Source: Piper betle (taxonomy: Eukaryota; Streptophyta; Magnoliopsida; Piperales; Piperaceae). From it: DNA of 64,000 nucleotides. The stretch covers positions 62,001-126,000 of the forward strand of contig JAURVB010014463.1 in assembly GCA_033002965.1 (NCBI GenBank). The letters run 5' to 3'. This document shows, piece by piece, positions 55,027 to 64,000 of this stretch. The position numbers and the translations under genes were made by a program. The notes beneath the pieces were generated by a model that worked only from the letters and a program-made list of their open reading frames with translations, had not been told where the DNA came from and did not search any database. Numbering within the stretch: the first letter of the stretch is position 1; the number at the start of each line of letters is the position of its first letter.

Positions 55027-58000
55027 ATTAAAAGGGACAATATAAGTTGTGTATTTACGATCTGTACAACGTTTTGGTACATTAGTAAAGAAAGGTTATC
55101 TGTTATACTGATGATGATTATGAAAGTACCCCTGGATTTTGCTAGCATATGATAGCCGTATTATGTCCTGGACTTCTCCATGCCGGACTGCTTAGTCTAA
55201 TGGAACAATTAAAAAAACTACATAGATACCACCCCTCCATGCTACTGCATTACAGAGCAAATTACAGTTGCATGTGGCATGCAAAATAGGAGGCCAAACA
55301 AGGCAGAGTCAATTAGAATGGATTGACAAAAAAAAAAAAAAAAAGGGAAACGAGGACAAGCAGACAAATCAATAGTGGAAGGGAAGAGAATCCCTGTGGC
55401 GTACATAGCATCACCCATTGTGAAATTGGCATCAAGTTTTACATAAGGCAAAGAAATTTAAATAGTCAATTTATTAAAATTAGTATATATAATATGTTTT
55501 TAAAAAAATTAATATTTTAAGACTCATTTCTATTCAAATTAATCATGATTACTTTATCAACATTCCAACAAGAAAAATAAATCAACTTTTTTTTAATAGA
55601 TAAGAAAATGATTTTTTTTTGCTCATTAAAGAGCGTATAGGTGGGTTATATAAAGTAATTATAAATTTTATGTATTTTTTATATAATCATAATTAATTTA
55701 TATATATATATTAATTAATTTAATAATAATTTACTTACATAATATATTAAATATAACTACTTTTGGCAAAGTTAACTATTTCAAAATTTTTATACTATTT
55801 ACATTAATTTTATGTTGACTAAACAAATTAAATAGTCTGTTTATTTAGTTGCTATAAGTGTGTGTAAATTTTAATAAAAAAAAATTGAAGTACATGTTCA
55901 ATATTATTGAATTAATCATTTTTTCTTATTTGTCAATGTTCTACATTTTATCTAAAAGTGATATGTATTTAATCTATTTTAGAAAAGAAAAATCTGGTCT
56001 CAATTCAAATGTATTTTTTATAAAAAATGACCGTTGTATCTTTTAAATAGTTTCCTATGACGAAAAAAAATATCGCATTTTTTAAAGTTTTGAGATCGTG
56101 AATTTTTTTCTTTAGAGATTATTATAACTTAAACTTCCATTAGAGGATAATATTATTATATTTTTAAAAATTGAACAGCTTAATTACTTAGCTTTATTAT
56201 ACTTAACTTCTTAAGTATAATGACTTGCTTTGGTGAAAAAAAACCTTGGTGCTATCTATATATATACATGTGCCTCTTGTATTCACTTTTTATCGTACGC
56301 ATCTTTCCATTCATTTGGTTTGGCATATATACCCGTGACTATGTGAACTCTCTATTAGTTAATAGTTTTCAACATCTTCATAATTTATTGGCAAATGATT
56401 TTTTTCTAATGATAAAATTAAAATTCTATTAATGACAAATAATTATTTATACTACGGGTAATAAAAAAACTAATTGTAATTTAGTACTATTTATATACAT
56501 GTACCTCTTGTATGCAATTTTATTATACACATCATTCCTTTCATTTCCGTTTGACATATATACCCCTACGTGAGTACATGAGCACTCTATTAACTAAAAT
56601 TTTTCAACATCTCCATAATTTTTGGCTAATCGTAGTTCTTAATGATGAAAATGATAATTCCATAATCAATTGTTAATTATTTCCACCCCACGTAATAGAA
56701 AATAATTCTAATTTTTAGTAACTGTGTCAAAATTTTATTACTAGCAAATATCGATGGGCTAATATTTTAACGATATATACATATATATAGGAAAGATGAA
56801 ATGGTTGGCAAGTGTCCTTTTATAAAACACCATTTGCACTTAATTAACGTCTAAAAACTCCATTTGTAGTTAATTAATATCTAAAAAATCGTTCGGTCAT
56901 GCATGCAAAGAGTTTCGTGGGAATGGGGTGGCCAAACAACCCCGGACCCAGGTCAACGAAAAAGTGTAAATTTAGAAATCAGCATCCTCATCTTTGTTTT
57001 TTCTTGACAGCAGAGAACAAGGCTCTGCTACGCTACTAACCAGCAGTTTTTCAAGTCGCAATCAAAAAGTGGGTGCGTCCAAAAAACAAAACAAGTGGCT
57101 GCTTACAAAAAAATTGAACAAGTGGTCAATGTTTAAAATTCTGGGTACTGTTGTTGAACCATGCAACCTGCGACCATAAATTAATTTCCATCCGCTTGTC
57201 AAAGATGAAAAAAATATATAAAAAACTAATTGCTGATGCAAATAAGGAGATGCATTAAAAAACAACACGGGAACTGTAATAATTGAATTAATCATGCTAA
57301 TTAATAAATTAATACAGATAATCATCATAAAAAAGATAAAATAAAAAAATAAATGTACATACTATAATTAATTGGGTCGGGTCAAAATCATGCACAAAAA
57401 TTAACCTCTGATCATAAATTAGACCGTCTAAATAATCTTTATTGTGTTGATTAATTTTTTTGTCTATTTCTCATTTTTGTGAGGAATAAAATTATACTTA
57501 AAATAACTACCATTTTGAATTTCCCTTCCAGGGTAATAATGAAAATACAAACAATATAAATTATGGACGAGGACGTTTCATGGAAAAAAATTAAATAAAA
57601 ATAAAAAACAAGCTGCTCTAACTTAAGTGGAAGAAAATCAAGTGGCTCTAACCCATCAAAAATTCATTCGTCATCAACTTCCATATAAGCGTATATGCCA
57701 TACAAAGTTGTCGGCAACTAATTCCCTTGCTCTATTGTGCGTGCTGTATCTCAAATTAAATTTTTGCCGACATCCTCACGTTGCTTCCAAAGACCTTTTC
57801 CATCTCCTGCCTCTTCCATCACATCCTATGTACCATCGGGCGGGCCTCCTCTGATGGTCCAACTCGCGTGTTCGTCACCTCGGTCGTAACAAACGTGTGT
57901 TGTGAGTAGATAAGATAATGCATAGATAATTTTGAGTTGTGCATGACTAAATTTTCCCCACGACAAACGTGTGTGTTTAGCTTGTTTTATTGTTACAAAA

Positions 58001-60467
58001 TATAAAATATATATCCTTATAAACCATTCACGGTGTTAAACTTATTGCTTTTTTCTAAATTATATACACTGTGCATTTATTTATTTTATCCTTATGTTTA
58101 GAGTAAACTTTGAAGTTTGGTATGTAAACAAGATAGAAAAATTAGCAAAGTTTGAAAGCTATTAATATGCCACAAAATTGATTGATACAAATATGCAATT
58201 ACTTGTTTAGTTATTGTCAATGAAAACCGCAAATGCGTTGTGATTTTTTTGCTTATATTATAAATGGTTATATTTAGATAAAATAATATTTAAACCACTT
58301 TATATATATGTATGCGTAATATAAGAATTTTTAAGAAATCAATCTCAATTATATTTTATCTCTAAATGCCCAGAATCTAGTGTTTATCTATTTTAAAACA
58401 TTAATGTTAATCATTTTCCATGCTAAAAAGTGATGACAAAGATATAAATCTTTACTATATCTTTATCCTCTAAGATTTACCATAATATCCTTTAAAATAT
58501 TACTTTGCCTCGATTAATGGGCTCTACGCCGTACGTGACGACTCTTTAGTCTTTACCCAGGTTGGCTCACGTTGGAAAGCATTACAAAGGAGAATAAAGC
58601 TTTTGAAGTTGTATAACTTATAAACCAAATAAGCCAGTGCTAGTTTGATGAGGCCAACATGGTGGCATATAACATTTTCTTATCTAAAAGAGCTCTTTAT
58701 ATTACTATTTTTTTTAAAAAAAGGTAAAGCACGATGTTAATATGGGAAAAGCAAAAAGACTGATGTTGGCTAATATCATTTCGTAGGAAGGGAGGGGAGA
58801 TAAAAAGAGCAGGAAGAAAGTGTTAACGATATTGATTTCCCCCGTTCCTACAACTTTCTACGCACGAATGCCGACTAATCGAGAAAAAGTAAAGGGTCCA
58901 TATGGGTGGCTCTTTAGTTGACCGAGAGCATGGTCAAGTGTCAACAACTAACACCATCTCGTAAAAAACGACTAGTCGATTTCCGGCGTCATGTGCAGTA
59001 AAACAAAATCTAATTTTTTAATGGCTATTATTTAAAATTATATATAAATCTATTTGAAGTGTGATAAATTAGTAAATTTAGACCCAGCTGAATTATATAT
59101 TTCTAAACACTTGATCTTTAAAATAATCTTATACTAGATAAGAAACATTTTCTATGGATTATTGATCACTATTTCAATGATAAAAATAATAAAATTACAA
59201 AACAATGATAGAATAAGGAACAATGTAAAGTGACGAGAGATGCGTATGATAAGTTTTCATTTATTATAGTATAATAACATTTATAATTTTTAATAAGTGA
59301 TGTCATAAATGTAATTGTATTTGACTTCAAATCAATTTAATTTGAAGTACAAACTCCAATTTACAATTAGGAGTGCAATTAAACTAAACTATTTTACCAG
59401 TAAAATGTGGTTCTCTTTGTATACCTTTAATGTGTTCAAATAAATACTTGGTTTATAAGTCAAGGCCATCAAAATGCTTAGCTTTGCTCTACATAATTCA
59501 ACGAGCCACCACTATTATCTCGGCCATTATGATTAAGGTTTGTTTAACTATTCACTATTGAGCCGAACTAAATATTTTCAAATGAAATTTAGTTATTAAA
59601 TAAACAAATGCATTTCAATTATCGTTTTATAGTATCTAGCCCAAAATGCAAAACCTAACTTCCATAGCCAACGCCCACCAGTAAGCATGGATGAACTTTA
59701 GAAAAATAAAAATAAACTTAAAAACCTAAAGGAAATATTGTTTTTTATAAGTCCTTAACCTTATTCTCGTTTTTTCTTTTACACTTTTTTATCCCACACT
59801 ATTTTATCGATATGTCAATTGTTTGTTATTGTACTAATTCTCCTATTCGTCACAATGTTGTAATTAAATATAGTAAAAGTATTGTGCAGTTATTAAACAA
59901 AATATTGCCACACATATAGTCAGGTATATTTTAAAGAAAAAAATGGAAGACAATTATTTTAAAGAAAAAAACGAATAACAGTTATTTTTTAATAAACCTT
60001 TTTTTCTGATAAAAAATTTAATCTTCAATTGTAGCAAAAAAAACTGATTTTTAAAAATATAAATGTTTAGATCTTTTCGGGTTTAAATTTAATTAAATTG
60101 CTGTCCAAATCGCATAATATATATATATATATATTAATATTTTTAATTTTAAAATCTTTATTGGGGCTTGATTGACTCTTTTTTTTAATGATAAAAATTT
60201 ATCTTAATCACCTTCTTCTCTCCAAACACAGGCCATGGTTTTTACGATCATAAACTTGTATTTTGTATTTTTTTATTGTTAATTAATTTGAGTGTACCCG
60301 AGGTGGTCTCCGGTGGCCGCGATTTTGTCTCTCTATTCTCAGTCCAACCCAACCCCGCGTTCGCACTTTCTCCCGCCAGCATATCTCTCTTGCACTTCAT
60401 ACGGCCTCCGACTCTCTCCTCCTCGATAGCCGTCGCTCTGAAATCAGGGTTGCTTTTCGACTCTCTA
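55027..60467. other. AT-rich intergenic interval, no gene recognised
   Basis: Mostly AT-rich with poly-A/poly-T runs. No translation has a recognisable family. It contains a diverged direct repeat (56249-56640) and several simple-sequence TA tracts (for example 60116-60133). The last 200 bases (60270-60467) are more GC-balanced and are probably the leader of the next gene. Confidence 0.5.
56249..56640 (+). repeat. Diverged direct repeat (about 150 bp units)
   Basis: The segments 56249-56400 and about 56487-56640 share the order TATATACATGT-CCTCTTGTAT, CATATATACCC, ACTCTATTA and TTTTCAACATCT-CATAATTT. The divergence is substantial, so the duplication is old. Confidence 0.75.
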
Positions 60468-62094
60468 ATGGTGTCCGAGTCATGGCTTAAGAGGGTCAGC
60501 CACACCCTGTGGGGCCGCCGCTCGGCGTCCAAGGCGGGGGTGCCGATCGCCGTCCAGGCCTTCGAGGTGGCCAGCCTCATGTCCAAGGTCGTCCACCTCT
60601 GGCGCTCCCTCGCCGACGACCAGGTAGTTCGGCTCCGCGACGAGGTCCTCCACCTCCCCGGCGTCCGAAAGCTCGTCTCCGACGACGACGACTACCTCCT
60701 CAAGCTCGCCCTCTACGAGATCCTCGACACCCTCGCCATCCTGGCTGCCGCCGTTGCCCGCGTCGGCCACCGCTGCTCCGACCCGGTCCTCCAGGGCCTC
60801 GATCACGTCTTCGGCGAGCTCACCCGGTCGCGGGACTCGGCCGCTGCCGCCGCTGCAGTTAAGTGGCTCTACACGCCGGCGAAGATGAAGGGCAAGGTGA
60901 AGAAGATGGAGAAGCTGGTCGCGGCGAGCGCGAATCTGTATCAGGAGATGGAGTTGCTCGCCGATGCGGATCAGGGACTGCGCAAGATGCGGGCTAACGG
61001 CGTCGATCCCAGCTCGTCGTCGTTCGTCGAGTTCCAGAAGAAGGTGGTGTGGCAGCGCCAGGAGGTGAAGTACTTGAAGGAGAACTCGTTGTGGAATCGG
61101 AGCTTCGATTACGCCGTCCGGCTTTTGGCGCGCTCACTCTTCACCGTCTTCTCCAGGATCCAGTACGTCTTCGGGATCCACCCGGCCATGGCCACCTCCG
61201 GCGGCGGCGACGGCGTTTGCAAATCTAGTGTTTTGGACCATCCCCCCGAAGCCGCTCCATCTCCGCGCTCGGCGCGCACTCCACCGTCCACCCGTCGGAG
61301 AATAGCGGCGCCGGGATGTTCGCTTCGGGGCCGCTGGGCAGGTACAGGAGCGCCGCCTCGAGGTTCGCCTCCGGTCCCCTCACTCGGTCCGGCCCGCTCT
61401 TCGGTGGCGGGTGGCGGTCGAAGACGAAGAAGTCGGAGCCAAAGGGGGTGGCTTTTCAGGGTTCTTGGCCGGCGGCGGTTCGGGGGATTCTGAGTATCTA
61501 AAGTCCGGTGCTTTGGTGGCCGGAGCCGTCGGTGGGGCTAGGGAAGGTGAGAGCAACAGTCCCTCATTGATCAATTCGAAGCGGAGATTGTTGTCGAGTG
61601 CGCTTCCTTCTACGCTTGGAGCTTCGGCTCTAGCTCTGCACTATGCTAATGTGGTTATCGTGATTGAGAAGATGGTGACCAGCCCGCATTTGATTGCTCT
61701 CGATGCTAGAGACGACCTGTATAATATGCTGCCGACCAGCATTCGCGCGGCGCTAAGGGCGAGGCTAAAGTACTGCAGCAAGAACATCAGCGCCGTGGAT
61801 TATTATCCTGCTCTTGCGGCAGAGTGGAATGAGGCGTTGGGGAGGATATTGAAGTGGCTGGCGCCCCTCGCCCACAACATGATAAGGTGGCAATCCGAGA
61901 GGAGCTATGAACAGCAGCATGTGGTGTCCAAGACCAATGTGCTGCTATTGCAGACGCTTTACTTCGCGGACCAGGCGAAAACGGATGGGATCATCACAGA
62001 GCTTTTGGTTGGTCTTAACTACATTTGCCGATTCCACAGAGATAATAGTGCAAAGGCGTTCATGGAAGCTGCCGGAAGTGTGGATTTGGAGTAG
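60468..62094 (+). pseudogene. PSK SIMULATOR-like protein (DUF3475/DUF668) with two one-base frameshifts
   Basis: One exon. The ATG at 60468 (MVSESWLKRV) matches the start of family members. A longer in-frame start at 60276 would add an unlikely leader. Frame one (to about 61241) has the DUF3475 region with AFEVASLMSKVVHLW at about residues 30-45 and continues to ARSLFTVFSRI and VFGIHPA. A second frame (61248-61405) encodes the linker with RSISALGAHSTVHPSENS. A third frame (61410-62094) encodes DUF668, with STLGASALALHYANVVIV, LDARDDLYNMLP, WLAPLAHNMIRWQSER and ELLVGLNYI. Each change is explained by one missing base, in a C6 run (61242-61247) and in GGTGGCGGGTGGCGG (61403-61417). PSI proteins promote growth downstream of phytosulfokine perception. 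Unbroken it would be about 542 residues. Assembly error is a live alternative to a real pseudogene. Confidence 0.88.
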
Positions 62095-64000
62095 GTTGCA
62101 GATTGAAATTAGTGATTCCTTTGTTAGGTTTGGTTGCCGGATGTGTATCTTGCGGAAAATGCTGCCAAGATCAGCTTCAGAACCATGTAGATGTGGAGCT
62201 CCTCCTAGTCCGCTGCTTGGTGCTTATAATCACGGCTATGGAGATGCGTCTTCATTTTTTGTTATCCAAGGATGGCTGCAGGTTCGAGCTTCCACGCAAT
62301 TTAAGGTATTGCGCAAACTAATTTCTTCCTTGTATTCCGTCCCATGGCTAGTGTACGGTGTTCCTCTGGGGTATAATTTTTTGCCCTAAAAGATACCATG
62401 TGCGACATATTTCCCCCTTCAAATGCTAGCCCTCCACAAGTACGCAACCAGAAATGTGTTCCCTACGTAGCCTGTAAACAGCAAACTCACATAAACAACC
62501 ATCGACTTGCTACTTCACCCGACTAGCAATAATGCACACACGTAGCAATCCTATCAGCTACCGACACTGCACAACAATCTCTCGATCACACGTACACAGT
62601 AGTGCCGCGACTTGCGACTACCACCACGCCAAGCAATCCTTAGCGCTATCGACAACCTCAACTACCACTACCCAATACACGGTATGGACTAATCCTGGAA
62701 TCTAGCAAAACTGCCCTGGCACTAAACCCTATTGTCGATACACTAGTATTACGGAACCTTTGTTCCAACATTTATTGTAAACTCGAACAAAGGATTACAA
62801 GTAATCTCACCTCGATTACTTGTTCGTCGTGGACATGCAATCCCTAATGATGTTGGTCATCTTTCCCGATAGGAAGATCGTGAAAATTAAAGGAAACCCC
62901 GCTCACAAATAATCCTCACTATAACCCTTAAGTCGTCCCCTTAGATAGACTTGTTACATGTAATTCACTTAGCCTAAAAAACACTTGGTTGTGTAGAATG
63001 CAAAATTGTGTACCTGGATCCCTAATCGACGAAGGCACCCCTACATCGTGAAGCTCCAACTCTATCAAAGACTTGGCTGCAGCAACTTCACCATCTCCCT
63101 TCCTAGATCGCAACAAAAACTTCTCCACGTAGCGCTTCACCATAATTCACCCAATGCTTTCTCCTTGCACAAAGAGCCTGTCCCTCAAAGCACACTCCTT
63201 GATTGCTTGAATGTCTCGGTAGACTTCTCTAAGAATCTGTCCTCTTTGTAGTTTACTCCCGTGTAATTATCTCCAAGCCCTGAAGATATTCTCTCGGTAG
63301 ATCACGCATTCAATTCTCCACGCTTTTCATCTCTGCCATCCAAGTTATTGTTGGAATCCTTATTCATGCATGTGGATAGAATACCGTAATCTTTCCAAAG
63401 ACCAACAACTAACTTTGGCCAAAACCTCCGGCTGCACCGCTAGGCATCTTGTCTCACCCTTGGCTCAACCCTAGCACTGGTTTGATCGTGTGCTCAACCT
63501 CAGGTCCCTCCCTGGACATTGCTACCGCTGGACCACAACATCGCTCACCCAATGCCTGACAGTCGCTAGCGCTCATGCACCAACGCTCGGCATCGCGCTC
63601 GTGCCCAGTGCCCGCTACCATTCGATCATTCATGCTCGCTTGCTCGTATGCTCACGTACGCGCGCCACGCTTGCGCCCGCTCGCACGCACGCACTGTGCT
63701 CACGCCCGCACGCACGATCAGGCTGCTTGGTACGCACTACTCGCCCCACGTTGCTCGTCCATGATCGGTAACTTGCTCGACATAGCCTGCCGATGCTCGT
63801 GCCAACCTGCTCGCTACTCCCAGCCTTGTGCTCAGGCAACTGCACCTGCTTGGACTCAATTCACGATCCAATCAGCATCTTGAAGTTTATTGCTGCTCGA
63901 ACCCGGCCACATGCTCGGTACTCCATTCCCGCTGAATCTGTCGATACTCGCTGTTATCGATACTTTGCTCGATCACAATGGTCAGTCATTCCACAGGTAC
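62095..64000. other. 3' flank and unassigned C/G-richer repeat-like DNA running off the window
   Basis: The first 200-300 bases are probably the 3' untranslated region of the PSK SIMULATOR-like gene. Beyond 62390 the composition changes to C-rich on the + strand with many GCTCG/CGCTCG words (especially 63560-63960), unlike any other part of the window. TGTTGGAATCC at 63349-63359 resembles the start of a Ty1/copia LTR. No coding similarity is seen in six frames. It may be part of a larger element that continues past the end. Confidence 0.35.

Noticed and set aside
1..64000. CRISPR arrays, bacterial operons, rRNA genes or complete tRNA genes
   Set aside because: None seen. Repeats have transposon or tandem-duplication structure, and the only tRNA-like segment lacks a proper acceptor stem.

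Overview
This is nuclear DNA from a flowering plant, most likely a eudicot. The evidence is GT-AG introns that are AT-rich, short exons, plant-only gene families (HD2-type histone deacetylase, CSLA mannan synthase, PSK SIMULATOR, At4g22758-like) and plant transposable-element families. The species cannot be fixed from the sequence alone. From memory of the Arabidopsis map, HD2 (At5g22650), CSLA2 (At5g22740) and RAD5A (At5g22750) lie close together on chromosome 5, so the 20-54 kb interval looks like a conserved gene block that has been expanded by intergenic DNA.

Layout. 1-17 kb is repeat-rich. It holds a decayed hAT transposon with a BED zinc-finger remnant (about 2.3-4.4 kb). A degraded Ty3/gypsy chromovirus (6490-15150) follows, itself interrupted by a 614-bp hAT MITE (10544-11157, 8-bp target duplication) and a 2853-bp solo LTR (11354-14206, exact 5-bp target duplication CCACG). 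From 17 kb the genes begin: an At4g22758-like protein (17345-18007, +), an HD2-type histone deacetylase (20323-23053, +, ten exons), chloroplast peroxiredoxin IIE (25809-26423, +, single exon), another hAT MITE with perfect 8-bp target duplication (27677-28493), a CSLA glucomannan synthase (33793-37024, +, nine exons), a CMSS1-like degenerate DEAD-box protein (39410-41588, -, five exons), RAD5A (43176-54184, -, twenty exons), and a PSK SIMULATOR-like DUF3475/DUF668 protein (60468-62094, +). The spaces between are AT-rich and contain local tandem duplications, MITE relics and no convincing genes.

The genes serve unrelated pathways: nucleolar chromatin, plastid redox, hemicellulose synthesis, ribosome biogenesis, post-replication DNA repair and peptide-hormone growth signalling. 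Their proximity looks like inherited synteny, not a functional cluster. I found no previously undescribed multi-gene system. The most interesting points are: (1) a consensus U12-type ATATCC intron in the HD2 gene, followed by a 14-nt microexon, which keeps frame only if the intron ends in AA; (2) a one-base frameshift that would truncate RAD5A just before its RING finger; (3) two one-base frameshifts in the PSK SIMULATOR-like gene, all three breaks lying in short homopolymer tracts, which points to assembly error; (4) a complete-looking Pol III tRNA-like promoter with a T-run terminator carried inside a hAT MITE; and (5) a roughly 100-bp module shared by a hAT MITE and an unrelated gypsy LTR. 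Exon boundaries were derived by hand from splice signals and family similarity.
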